DNA from: Vibrio bathopelagicus
GTDB taxonomy: Bacteria; Pseudomonadota; Gammaproteobacteria; Enterobacterales; Vibrionaceae
Assembly (NCBI RefSeq): GCF_014879975.1
Contig: NZ_CP062501.1
Span: 1,240,001-1,304,000, forward strand
Reading direction: 5' to 3'
Length of the DNA stretch: 64,000 bases
Both the position numbers and the translations under genes were made by a program. The stretch's first letter is position 1. Each line of letters begins with the position of its first letter. The notes beneath the pieces are model-generated. The model saw only the letters and a program-made list of their open reading frames with translations. It searched no databases and was not told the DNA's origin. Positions 38,482 to 47,134 of the stretch are shown one piece after another.

Positions 38482-39228
38482 TTAGTGAGCAGGTGTCAGT
38501 ATTGCGTGATCATAAGCTATAGCTGGAGCAAAGGGGCGAAATACAACGTTCCCTTGATTTCCTTTATATAGTTTATAACTAGCGGCACTGATGGGGTCAC
38601 AGATACAAGCACATAGCTGTTGTTCGACAAACTCAAAACCAGAGATGTAGTTCTGTAGCTCAAATCTAGGTCGATAAGTGACGTTATGTTCTTCAAATAA
38701 CAGTCTTGTGTGTTCACTTGCCGAATGACGGGTAAACAGCGCTGCTAGGGGGACATTATCTAAGTCTTTTGGAGTAATGAGCGGTTTACTCGCTAAAGGG
38801 TGATCCTTGTGTAATGCACACACTCCCTCAAGCTGTATAGGTTCTACATGAAATGAATCTCTGTCCTTAGGCAGCTCTGAATAACCTATATCGTACTGCT
38901 GAGATGCAATCCAGTCTTGAACAATAGTAGAACTTCGCATCATCATGGATACTTCAACTTCAGGTCTGTCCTTTACATATTCAGCTATAACATGCGGCAT
39001 AAAAAATAATGCGGCAGCGGGCATACAAGCAATACGTAACTTCCCTCTAGTGAGGTTTTTCACTTCTGCCATTAACTGAGTTGAACGAGTTAAACGTTCT
39101 AAAATCGCCTCAGTTTCTTCCAACAAAAAATATGCTTCAGGGTTGGGGATTAAACGCCCCTTTTGTCGTTCAAAGACTGTTAAACCTAACTCCTTCTCAA
39201 GACCTACGATCATAGAGCTCACTGTCGC
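38482..39228 (-). pseudogene. LysR-family regulator with N-terminus deleted
   Basis: From 'ATVSSMIVGLEKELGLTVFE' onward this is a LysR protein: the end of the winged helix-turn-helix, the linker helix and the substrate-binding domain ('GKLRIACMPAAALFFMPHV', 'VCALHKDHPLASKP'). The first 35 or so residues of the DNA-binding domain are missing. At the break the frame meets TAA (39229-39231) and the sequence changes to AACAAAGTGTCCAGTCTATC, which looks like the terminal repeat of an IS3-type element. A GTG at 39222 would give 246 residues without a usable DNA-binding domain, so the gene is probably dead. It is a different regulator from the intact LysR at 57041. Confidence 0.8.
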
Positions 39229-39293
39229 TTAACAAAGTGTCCAGTCTATCTGGTGCAGATCATAAATGTCACATCCATAAATTAAACACAGCT

Positions 39294-39797
39294 TTATTGA
39301 CGAGTTTTTGGCTGTAGCTTTTGGAGAAAAACAATTTCAGGTGGATATCGGCACACCACTTCAACACAATCGTCATCTGTAGTTATAAAAAACGAATAGC
39401 CGTTATCACTGCCCATAGCAAAAGTTACAGGGCTCTCTATACTCCAGGGATGTCCCTTAACTTTAAAGCAGTTGTGATTTATCTGTCTTTCGCTCCAAAT
39501 ATGCAATAGACCTCCCTCATCCAACAGCCTAAATGCTGATGCTGATAGAAATTTCAACTCAAACACTGATTCAGATTCAAGGTGAAACAAGGTAACAGTC
39601 AATAACGCCCTGGCTCTAGCTGGCATTTGGAAGTGATAACTTTTACCAGACGAGTAACTCACACGCCATTCATCTCCTCCCCATACCACACTAATTATTG
39701 ACAATGTTCCTTCATTAAAAGGGGTATCCCAAGGTTCAAAAATCATTCCAATATCAACTCCACTATTTTTGTCTGTTATGTCACTCAAACTACACAT
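39294..39797 (-). CDS. hypothetical protein
   Basis: 167 residues, acidic, no signal peptide or membrane segment. It has mainly beta-strand-like phrases ('SIISVVWGGDEWRVSYSSGK', 'GYSFFITTDDDCVEVVCRYP'). No family is recognised. It lies between the truncated LysR gene and the HupE gene on the same strand, with an ATG but a weak ribosome site. Size and fold type resemble small cytosolic immunity or Imm-like proteins, but nothing here proves that. Confidence 0.5.
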   Translation of the reverse strand: MCSLSDITDKNSGVDIGMIFEPWDTPFNEGTLSIISVVWGGDEWRVSYSSGKSYHFQMPARARALLTVTLFHLESESVFELKFLSASAFRLLDEGGLLHIWSERQINHNCFKVKGHPWSIESPVTFAMGSDNGYSFFITTDDDCVEVVCRYPPEIVFLQKLQPKTRQ

Positions 39798-39933
39798 AAT
39801 TTAATCTCTTATCTTTCGAGTGTCATACTCCAGTGATAACCCATACTTTAGCATTCATAATTGATAGTTTAATAGTCGATATGAATACCTCATTTAGCTA
39901 TCATTTGTTTAACCCACGCAAACAAAATAGTAG

Positions 39934-40539
39934 CTATGACATCGTCATGAATGCAATTCCAAATGCGGCAATACCTACACCAAACCATTTACTAGCAAAT
40001 AAATTTGAAACTCGCTCACCAACAAGCATAGTTGCAGCTGCAGTACTTAGCATGCCAATACCAAATCCGGATAAACTTCCTGTCATTTCAATACCGTGAG
40101 CAAATCCATGGAAAAATAGCAAACCAATTGACAAAACTAACAAACGTTTTGTGAAAGGTTCTCCTTGGTAAAAAGTATTCCAAATACCCAGTGCGACAAC
40201 AAAAATTGAAGCCGTAATTACTTGTTCAAGACCGGTAATGTCACCAAGAGCACGACCAGTCATTAAGCCCATAGCTAAGCTAGCAAGCGCTGAAATAAAC
40301 AACATTAATTTAATCTTTAATGATGAATTGTTTTTCCTGACTGGATCATGGTTTACTAAAGAATGGGTTATACGGCTGATCAATATACCTAGGCCAAGTA
40401 GCATAATTAAGTGATCAAGCCCTGTTAGTGGGTGCAACATACCATTAGTAATTGAGTTATGTTCCATTTGTCCAGAGTGAGCAAAGGCTACTGGAGTGGA
40501 GAATAAAATTGGAAACATGAGCAAACGTGAACATTTCAT
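39934..40539 (-). CDS. HupE/UreJ family membrane protein
   Basis: 201 residues with a signal peptide ('LLMFPILFSTPVAFAHSGQ'), then 'LHPLTGLDHLIMLLGLGIL', the His/Asp-containing first helix typical of HupE/UreJ, and about six membrane segments. A second His cluster is seen in 'LFFHGFAHGIE'. The family is linked to nickel or cobalt uptake. No urease or hydrogenase gene is in the window. It is last of the minus-strand group DoxX, DUF3500, DsbA-like, HupE. Confidence 0.88.
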   Translation of the reverse strand: MKCSRLLMFPILFSTPVAFAHSGQMEHNSITNGMLHPLTGLDHLIMLLGLGILISRITHSLVNHDPVRKNNSSLKIKLMLFISALASLAMGLMTGRALGDITGLEQVITASIFVVALGIWNTFYQGEPFTKRLLVLSIGLLFFHGFAHGIEMTGSLSGFGIGMLSTAAATMLVGERVSNLFASKWFGVGIAAFGIAFMTMS

Positions 40540-40645
40540 TGATAAAACCCTTCATTTATTTAGTTAATTTTGTATTGATACTTTCATTTACCAAAGCACA
40601 CACAAAATACGCTACAAATAATTAACATACTTTATTTTAAGTATG

Positions 40646-41257
40646 TTAGGCATTATTTGCTAATGCATATACAGCGCTAGTAACGCTAATATTTTTCCCA
40701 TCTTTGCAATCCACAACAAAAGGGACGCCAGTTAACCCTACCGAATTAGCCTCATCAATATCATTATCAATAGTCTTATCAAAATCTTTGCTGTCGAGTT
40801 GTTCTTCTGTCAAAGTAATATCTAACTCTGCTCCCAATTTTATGAGTATTTTGGTATCGCCAATATCTTGACCTTTAGTAAAATAAGCGGAAAAAATTTT
40901 CTCATACAGCGCCGATGAATCTCTTTTTTGTGCTTCAACTATCTTTATTGCACGATGAGCACGGCGTGTGTTAGGAGTCAGCAAAATATTATCAAAATTG
41001 ATTTTTAGACCTTCATTTATTGCGACATTTAAGGCAATGGCGTCCCGTCGGCGTGATTCTTCCATTGAACCAAACTTTCTTTCTCTGTAAGTCGTACGTG
41101 GAATACCAGCTTCTGGAAAATTCATATTTAATTGGAATGCACGATATTTTATATTTTGAGTAGCTATTGCATTTAAACGAACGGCTTCTTCTATACGGTG
41201 ATATCCAATATAAGAATATGGACAAGTGAAATCCAAGTAAATATCAAGCATATTCAT
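40646..41257 (-). CDS. DsbA/FrnE-like thioredoxin-fold oxidoreductase
   Basis: 203 residues. 'YLDFTCPYSYIGYHRIEEAV' is the FrnE-type active-site region, with CPYS in place of the usual CPWC, so only the first Cys remains. 'TPNTRRAHRAIKIVEAQ' and 'GLTGVPFVV' (cis-Pro loop) support the family. No signal peptide, so it is cytosolic. A single Cys suggests isomerase, glutathione-dependent or non-redox chemistry. It lies 33 bases after the DUF3500 gene, probably in the same transcript. Confidence 0.87.
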   Translation of the reverse strand: MNMLDIYLDFTCPYSYIGYHRIEEAVRLNAIATQNIKYRAFQLNMNFPEAGIPRTTYRERKFGSMEESRRRDAIALNVAINEGLKINFDNILLTPNTRRAHRAIKIVEAQKRDSSALYEKIFSAYFTKGQDIGDTKILIKLGAELDITLTEEQLDSKDFDKTIDNDIDEANSVGLTGVPFVVDCKDGKNISVTSAVYALANNA

Positions 41258-41290
41258 ACGATAGTCCTCTTCTGTAACATAACATAATTG

Positions 41291-42445
41291 TTAATCATGG
41301 TGATGGTGACTTTTGATGTAGTGTTGCGCTAGTAAGTCCGTACTGAAATCCCCTTTTGGGTCACGCCATACACTATGAATATGGTTTGCATTACGCTGAG
41401 TATTATCAAATTCGATAACCAAACCTTCCCCTTGAATGCGATAATAACTCGGCTCTCCCGCTCGAACTGCACCCGCCCAAGCAAAGTGCAACCCATCAAA
41501 TCGCTCACCTGTGACTTTTCTTAATTCAAGATCTGCAACCTCATCTGGCAATCGTCCAACATAAAGATTAATTAATTCTGTTAGGATATCTCGCTGATGT
41601 TTATTCATATCAGCTGCGGCTAACCCCTTAGGGATTGAGGAAAAACTGACGGCTTTGCGATGTTTACTAGTGAGCCCTATCTGTTGTTCGAGTAAGTCTT
41701 GAACGCGCTCAAAGTGAGCTTGCTGTTGGCCGCGAAATTTTTGTCGCCAAACATCTGCAAGTCGCCTAGGTTCGATAGGATTTGGCCCCACATCAATCGA
41801 ACTACGATTACCTCCTACAGTGTCAATAGGGGGAATCGGAGAAATCACTACGCGGGATTGCTGTTGATCACTAAAATTTTTAAGTAAATCAAATGCTGTG
41901 TCTTGTAAGGAGCCGAGGGGGCGTAGCATATGCGCCCCCAAAAGTGGCGATGTTGCGGGATCTGCACCTAAGAAACTGGGGGTTCCTGACGTTAATTGAC
42001 CATCTACAATAGTATTATTGATTGAAATATGATGTCCACCAAAACGCCACCCCCAATTCAGACCAATTGGATTGCCAAAAATACGAAGGTAATAGCGACT
42101 TGGATCCCTAAAGCGTCCCTTACCAGCATTTAAGCTATGTCCTTCAATACGATCGAGGACATTTTCTAGTCCTATTATTGTTGAAACCGTGGCATAACCT
42201 GCTTCTGAGAGCCCTGTAGCCAAAAGATTAAAGGCTAGAGCTTGCTGACGTTCATTCATTTGGGCAAGCGTCAACCCACCGTGGTCACTGGGTGTATAGA
42301 ACCACATTGTACGTTCAGTATTCGAAGGAAAGTCCCACACAGCCGTTGATAATTGGTTCGAACGAAGAGAAGAAATAAATAAATCTGCCGCATTACTCAT
42401 TTTCGCTGCAATGTTCGTTCTCACTGTTTCTTCAGTTGACTTCAT
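41291..42445 (-). CDS. DUF3500 domain protein
   Basis: 384 residues matching DUF3500 throughout: 'WDFPSNTERTMWFYTPSDHG', 'GLTLAQMNERQQALAFNLL', 'YYLRIFGNPIGLNWGWRFGG', 'HHISINNTIVDG', and the C-terminal 'IQGEGLVIEFDNTQRNANHI'. The C-terminus ends in a His-rich tail (YIKSHHHHD). Many DUF3500 proteins are exported, but no signal peptide is seen here. Function is unknown; it is a broadly conserved family often found near redox or transport genes. It sits between the DoxX and DsbA-like genes. Confidence 0.88.
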   Translation of the reverse strand: MKSTEETVRTNIAAKMSNAADLFISSLRSNQLSTAVWDFPSNTERTMWFYTPSDHGGLTLAQMNERQQALAFNLLATGLSEAGYATVSTIIGLENVLDRIEGHSLNAGKGRFRDPSRYYLRIFGNPIGLNWGWRFGGHHISINNTIVDGQLTSGTPSFLGADPATSPLLGAHMLRPLGSLQDTAFDLLKNFSDQQQSRVVISPIPPIDTVGGNRSSIDVGPNPIEPRRLADVWRQKFRGQQQAHFERVQDLLEQQIGLTSKHRKAVSFSSIPKGLAAADMNKHQRDILTELINLYVGRLPDEVADLELRKVTGERFDGLHFAWAGAVRAGEPSYYRIQGEGLVIEFDNTQRNANHIHSVWRDPKGDFSTDLLAQHYIKSHHHHD

Positions 42446-42657
42446 AACTGCATTCTCTACTTTTGATCTAAAAATTAAAATTTTTCATATATAAATATTC
42501 AAATTGATATATATATATAAAATAAATAGCTCCTAGCTAGAAGGTGCATTCATTTTTATTTAAAGTGGGACTTTTTTAAAAAATACTCTTCAGCCCACAT
42601 AGTAACCACACCCTCTGAGCGCTTGCTAATGAAAAATCCTATTAGTTATGTCTCAAT

Positions 42658-43539
42658 TTAAGCGATTAAATTTTTAAGCTTGCTTGAGTTATATCGATAC
42701 CTTTCTTTTAGCCAACTATCGGCTGATGATTTTCCGCCTCCCGCTAACATGAATATGCCAGAAACAAATATCCACATTGCTGGGAACTCCCAACCGCCAG
42801 TAGGAAGTACCCACACATATCCGACAGCATAGTGGCCACCAAGACCTACCGAAACTAAGAGGTATATCGCAGATCCAAAACCAGCTAAACGAGTCAGAAA
42901 CCCAAATGAAAGCATGATGGCAAGAGATAGCTCGATAATCCCCGCTAACACTACAAATGCTTGAGGAAATGGAAGCCCAATGTCACTGAAGTAATCGGTG
43001 AAGACAGCAAATGGAGCGCCCCCTGCCAATAGATGACCAGTAAAATGAGCTATGTACATCATGCCAACGTAAATCCTTACTAGTGTCATTCCCCATTCGT
43101 AAGCATTTGGATTTCCAATTGCTCGACTTTGAACTGACATTCTTTTTAGCCAAGGCAGTTTTACTATCTGAATGGCCAATAAAGCGAAAAGTAATGTACT
43201 TGTTAATTCTATGCTTTGTATGCCAGGCCCCGTTTCAGCCACCATGAGTGGGTCAAGTGATGACAATGTTGAAAGCTCTATAGTTTCAAGGTGCATTGTT
43301 GAGAATAATCTCCCAAGCGTTAATCCACTAAACATTGACCCAATTAACCCAAAAAGTTCAACGTTACCTTTTTTGTACGTCCCAATCAGGGAAATGAAAA
43401 GAACTGCTATAAATACCCCTGTTGATATAAACACCCAAGTACTCAGGTCGTTTTCTAGCAATGTGCGTACTGAAAAGTAGACAGTGGCAACGGCAGTAAT
43501 AATGGTTAATAGTCGTAATGACTTATCAGAAATGTTCAT
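42658..43539 (-). CDS. DoxX family membrane protein
   Basis: 293 residues with about eight membrane segments. The C-terminal half is a DoxX domain ('GMTLVRIYVGMMYIAHFTGH', 'AFVVLAGIIELSLAIMLSFG', 'LTRLAGFGSAIYLL'). The N-terminal half adds four more helices. DoxX proteins are linked to quinone or thiol redox and respond to oxidative conditions in several bacteria. It is first in the minus-strand group with a 212-base leader gap to DUF3500. Confidence 0.82.
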   Translation of the reverse strand: MNISDKSLRLLTIITAVATVYFSVRTLLENDLSTWVFISTGVFIAVLFISLIGTYKKGNVELFGLIGSMFSGLTLGRLFSTMHLETIELSTLSSLDPLMVAETGPGIQSIELTSTLLFALLAIQIVKLPWLKRMSVQSRAIGNPNAYEWGMTLVRIYVGMMYIAHFTGHLLAGGAPFAVFTDYFSDIGLPFPQAFVVLAGIIELSLAIMLSFGFLTRLAGFGSAIYLLVSVGLGGHYAVGYVWVLPTGGWEFPAMWIFVSGIFMLAGGGKSSADSWLKERYRYNSSKLKNLIA

Positions 43540-43586
43540 TTAATTTACCTTTGATTAAACGGCTAACTAGATGGGCCTTAACTGGG

Positions 43587-44005
43587 TTAGTTGACTATAA
43601 GAGCTACATTAATGGCTGTTTTGGTGTAAGTGTTTACAACAACTTTTCTTAATAACATACCAGCCGTTATTGTGATTGAACCTGTTGGTTTGATGAATCC
43701 TGCGGCATGTTTAACTGCGTTAATTGTTCCCCGGTACTTGGTATCAAAGGCTACCTTAGCGTCTACGATATCAGCATCTATTACTTTTCCTACCGGAGCA
43801 TATGAGCCTGCAGTAATAATAACATGTCAAAAGCACCTACTGACTCCAAGTAAGTACAGACTTATTTCTCGTCACTAATATCGAGGCCAGCTTTACAGCT
43901 AGCAATATGTACGATGTTGTTAGTACCTAGAAAGTGATTCGTAACTGCTTCACCAATACCGGATCGTCCACCAATAATTATGCAAGTTTGCTCTTCTTTT
44001 GACAT
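43587..44005 (-). pseudogene. short-chain dehydrogenase pseudogene, decayed paralogue of 58077-58745
   Basis: From ATG 44005 the minus strand reads 'MSKEEQTCIIIGGRSGIGEA', then 'HIASCKAGLDISDEK' and TAA. After one frame change come 'VIITAGSYAPVGKVIDADI', 'AFDTKYRGTINAVKHAA' and 'TAGMLLRKVVVNTYTKTAIN', stopping after 'VALIVN'. Each piece aligns with the intact SDR at 58077 ('VVLGGTSGIGAELS', 'VTAGSYAPAGKVVDVDI', 'AFDTKFWGAINAAKHGA'). It has an in-frame stop, a small deletion and a 3' truncation of about 80 residues. The Tyr-x3-Lys site is present (YTKTA). Confidence 0.85.
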
Positions 44006-44124
44006 GATTATTCCCCGTCTCCGTTAATGTTTACCATTATATTCATAAGTATAAAATTGATAATCACTTAAAATATAAATTAACTATTAGGATAAACTGA
44101 ATAATGTCGGTGTAGAATCTAGGT

Positions 44125-44305
44125 GTCTTTGTTGCGTAATTCTGTTTAGTGGCAAACTACACTGCTTTGTATTTTTTAGTTAATACGATATTTTGAGGTA
44201 TACTAAGTCCCGTAAAATTAGATAATGGTGTAAGTTTCACCAACCTGTACATTTTAATTTTTAAAGCTTGATCATCCAGCCTAGCAACAGCTTAACTCGT
44301 TACAT
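44125..44305 (-). mobile_element. older IS5-like remnant, split by the next element
   Basis: It begins with an IS5-type end (TCTTTGTTGCGTAATTCTG) and continues with a diverged copy of the 3' part of the neighbouring element (compare the stretches ending in AACTCGTTACA and AACTCGATACA). It stops exactly where the next terminal repeat begins at 44306, so the second element seems to have inserted into this one. Confidence 0.65.
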
Positions 44306-45015
44306 GGCTTTGTTACGGAGTTCAGTTTAGAAATGGATCCACCCCGCTTCGCATGTTTTTTAGTCAATACGACAAGTTTCAGGCATACCTAATCCAGTAA
44401 GCTTGTTCAGCGCCTTTATCATCGCGTAAGTTTCACTCAACTGCGCATTGTAATTTCTTAAGCTCAATCGTCCTCCTAACAACTGTTTAACTCGATACAT
44501 CTCCGTTTCTGAGAGTGAACGTCTGTGGTATCCATACCGCTCTTTCCAATGCTTATTTGAGCCTTATAACTTCTGGCAACTCACGGCAAGATTTCGAGAG
44601 TGACCACGCTCCCAGAAGGCTGCTCCTTCTCTTGGGGGGATCAGTGCGACGGCTCTCTTAATCTTAATAGCAGCGTGACACGCTCTCGTGTCGTAAGAGC
44701 CATCACCAGACGCCTCAAGGATACTTCGGCGTGTTTGTTTCAGTAAGTTCGGAAGTGCTTCTCCATCTGTAACCGTCGATAAACTTAGCTCAACTGCATT
44801 AACCTCATGAGTGCTGGTATCAACTGCAATATGCAGCTTTCGCCAGACTCTACGTTTGCCACCCGTCCCATGTTTTCACCTTCGCCATATACCTTAAGGC
44901 CAGTTGCATCAATGGAATAGAAAACACGCGTTTCACCATGAGCGCTGTCGTGATAGCTAAATCACTGAACCGACGTTGCCTCCCGCGCTTATTCTGTTTA
45001 CTTTGCGCCCACCCA
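44306..45015 (-). mobile_element. IS5-family transposase remnant, copy 1
   Basis: The terminal repeat GGCTTTGTTACGGAGTTC lies at 44306-44323. The minus strand encodes scattered IS5 transposase pieces in different frames ('RGRQRRFSDLAITTALMVKR', 'YRVKQLL', 'DGAYDTRACHAAIKI'). A large internal deletion lies between the 'MVKRVFS' and 'QLALR' parts, and the N-terminal end is absent. It is not functional. It has the same orientation as the remnant at 50130-50950, so the two flank the 45-50 kb metabolic module. Confidence 0.8.
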
Positions 45016-45029
45016 TTAAATCAATATTG

Positions 45030-45078
45030 TTTATCATTTGTTAAATAACTTGATATTATTTATCAAATGATAAATAAT
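45030..45078. promoter_or_regulatory. double operator before the VOC-led operon
   Basis: Two related 16-bp palindromes: TTTATCATTTGTTAAA (45030-45045, imperfect) and TTTATCAAATGATAAA (45059-45074), the latter inside a longer inverted repeat from 45055 to 45078. They are centred 29 bases apart, about 85-120 bases before the VOC start. The second is the exact reverse complement of the site before the RidA pseudogene at 54246. This is probably a repressor operator. Confidence 0.65.
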
Positions 45079-45157
45079 ACTCATGGTCAAAAAACATACA
45101 AATGTTTTAGTTCGTAACTTACGAATAGAAATCACCAGTAGACCATAAGGAGTAATT

Positions 45158-45604
45158 ATGATTGTACGAGGCTTTGAACACTTCACCATTCGAACTAACA
45201 AACTTAAAGAGACCAGAGATTTTTATATAAAGCTTTTAGGCCTTAGGGTTGGCCCTAGGCCAGACTTCAACTTTGATGGATATTGGCTTTATCTTAATAA
45301 TGACCCGATCTTCCATTTAGTCGAAGCAGCAATGAATGAAAATGACCCGGTTGCAAAGTATTTAGGCATGAAAGACGTAGATAAAGAAGGCTCAGGAAGA
45401 ATTGATCATCTTGCATTTCGCATAGAGGGTTATGCATCACTCTTAGAAAAAATAGAAATTTTTGACTGGAATTACTTCGAACGTACTGTTCCAAACATAT
45501 TTGAGCACCAAGTTTTTTTCACGGACCCTAATAAGATAACTATTGAACTTATCTTCCACGATAGTGAGTATAAAGAATGGCAAAAGCCTAATAAAGGGAT
45601 CTAA
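45158..45604 (+). CDS. VOC-family (glyoxalase/dioxygenase fold) protein
   Basis: 148 residues with a strong ribosome site (AAGGAG, 5 bases before ATG). A vicinal-oxygen-chelate fold is shown by 'RGFEHFTIRTNKLKETRDFY' and 'LLGLRVGPRP' at the start, and by 'GRIDHLAFRI' and 'FFTDPNKITIELIF' later. The metal ligands His7 (FEHF), His in IDHLAF and Glu in TIELIF are all in place, so it is likely a metalloenzyme (isomerase, lyase or dioxygenase). It is first in an operon; the next gene starts 2 bases after its stop. The substrate is unknown. Confidence 0.88.
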   Translation: MIVRGFEHFTIRTNKLKETRDFYIKLLGLRVGPRPDFNFDGYWLYLNNDPIFHLVEAAMNENDPVAKYLGMKDVDKEGSGRIDHLAFRIEGYASLLEKIEIFDWNYFERTVPNIFEHQVFFTDPNKITIELIFHDSEYKEWQKPNKGI

Positions 45605-45606
45605 TT

Positions 45607-47088
45607 ATGAATTTTGTTAAGACCTCATTTATTGCTAATAACCCATCAAGTAATGAACAAAGCATTCACATAGTAAGAAACCCTTATTCTAGCGAAGCTA
45701 TTGGTTCAGTAGAGTTAAGTGATCAAAATGATATCGCACTGGCTTTTGATAATGCACGCGGTGTATTCAAGAATCGAAAGTGTTGGTTAAGCCGAGATCA
45801 ACGCCTAGCAGTGTTAAAAAATCTTGTTAAACTAATGAAGAACGACACAGATAAATTAGTACATATAGCTGCGTCTGAAGGCGGGAAGCCAATAGTTGAT
45901 ACAAAAACTGAAGTACAACGAGCAATTAGAGGAGTTGAACTTTGCATTAGGTATTTAAGTCAAAATAATATTGAACCAGTCTATCTACATAGTGATGATA
46001 GTGAAAGCCATATACGGACTTCATATTCAATTAAAGAACCCATTGGCACCGTAGTGGCAGTAAGCGCTTTTAATCACCCATTAAACTTGATTGTTCATCA
46101 AGTGATTCCGGCAATAGCGTGCGGTAATCCTATTTTAATAAAACCAGCCGCTGACACGCCATTATCATGTTTTAATTTAGTTAAATTAATATATAAATCC
46201 GGATTACCAATTGAGTGGTGTCAAGTGTTGATGACTGGTTCACATGCACAAACACAAAGCCTAATTACTAATGAACAAGTTAGTTTGTTTACTTTTGTTG
46301 GCAGTGCAAAAATTGGCTGGATGCTCCGAAACAAGTTATCACCCGGAACGCGCTGCCTCCTTGAGCATGGCGGAGTTGCCCCTGTAATTGTCGAAGAAAC
46401 CGCAGATCTAACTGAAACTGTTGCATCGATAGTGAAAGGTGGATTCTATCATGCAGGGCAAGTTTGCGTTTCAGTACAGAGAGTATTTTTGCCCGACACA
46501 AGGTTAAAAGAATTCTGCGATGAACTAGTCAAACAGACCCAATTATTGGTTACTGGTGATCAGCTTAGTGAAAAAACAGATGTAGGTCCTCTTATTCGTA
46601 GTTCTGAAATAAGTCGTGTCGAATCTTGGATTAATGAGGCAATACGAGAAGGAGCAACATTACTTTGTGGTGGTAAGAGGACCAATGAGTCATGTTTATC
46701 TCCTACTCTACTCCTTAATCCAAGTAAAAGTTCAAAAGTGACACAACAAGAAATATTCGGACCTGTGATCGCACTCTATTCATACTCAAACATTGGTGAT
46801 GCAATAGAGCAAGCTAATCACACTCTATTTTCGTTTCAATCTTCGGTATTCAGTAAAGATATTGACAAATCAAATTATATCGCTAGGGAATTAAATTCGT
46901 CAGCTGTGATGATTAATGACCATTCTGCATTTCGTGATGATGACATGCCTTTCTCTGGTCTGAACCAATCGGGATTAGGTGTTGGAGGTATACGTAACAC
47001 TATAAATGAAATGCAGACCAATAAAATGATAGTTCAAAGGGTTAAAGGCGATAATAATATGGAAAAACATTTAAAAATCAATAAGTAA
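45607..47088 (+). CDS. NAD(P)-dependent aldehyde dehydrogenase
   Basis: 493 residues, the usual length. Catalytic Glu is in 'LLEHGGVAPVIV' (about residue 253) and the nucleophile Cys in 'YHAGQVCVSVQRV' (Cys287). The N-binding 'VSAFNHPLNLIVHQ', 'PILIKPAADTPLS' and the C-terminal 'EIFGPVIALYSY' and 'DDMPFSGLNQSGLG' are all present. It oxidises an aldehyde to an acid. Because it sits between a VOC enzyme and a thiamine enzyme, the aldehyde is probably made by the neighbouring enzymes. Translation is likely coupled to the VOC gene. Confidence 0.93.
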   Translation: MNFVKTSFIANNPSSNEQSIHIVRNPYSSEAIGSVELSDQNDIALAFDNARGVFKNRKCWLSRDQRLAVLKNLVKLMKNDTDKLVHIAASEGGKPIVDTKTEVQRAIRGVELCIRYLSQNNIEPVYLHSDDSESHIRTSYSIKEPIGTVVAVSAFNHPLNLIVHQVIPAIACGNPILIKPAADTPLSCFNLVKLIYKSGLPIEWCQVLMTGSHAQTQSLITNEQVSLFTFVGSAKIGWMLRNKLSPGTRCLLEHGGVAPVIVEETADLTETVASIVKGGFYHAGQVCVSVQRVFLPDTRLKEFCDELVKQTQLLVTGDQLSEKTDVGPLIRSSEISRVESWINEAIREGATLLCGGKRTNESCLSPTLLLNPSKSSKVTQQEIFGPVIALYSYSNIGDAIEQANHTLFSFQSSVFSKDIDKSNYIARELNSSAVMINDHSAFRDDDMPFSGLNQSGLGVGGIRNTINEMQTNKMIVQRVKGDNNMEKHLKINK

Positions 47089-47134
47089 ACATAGAAACAC
47101 TGACTATCACTTAGAAGTTTAGGAGAACTAGGTT

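Noticed and set aside
43630..43878. 82-codon plus-strand frame
   Set aside because: It is the antisense of the SDR pseudogene.
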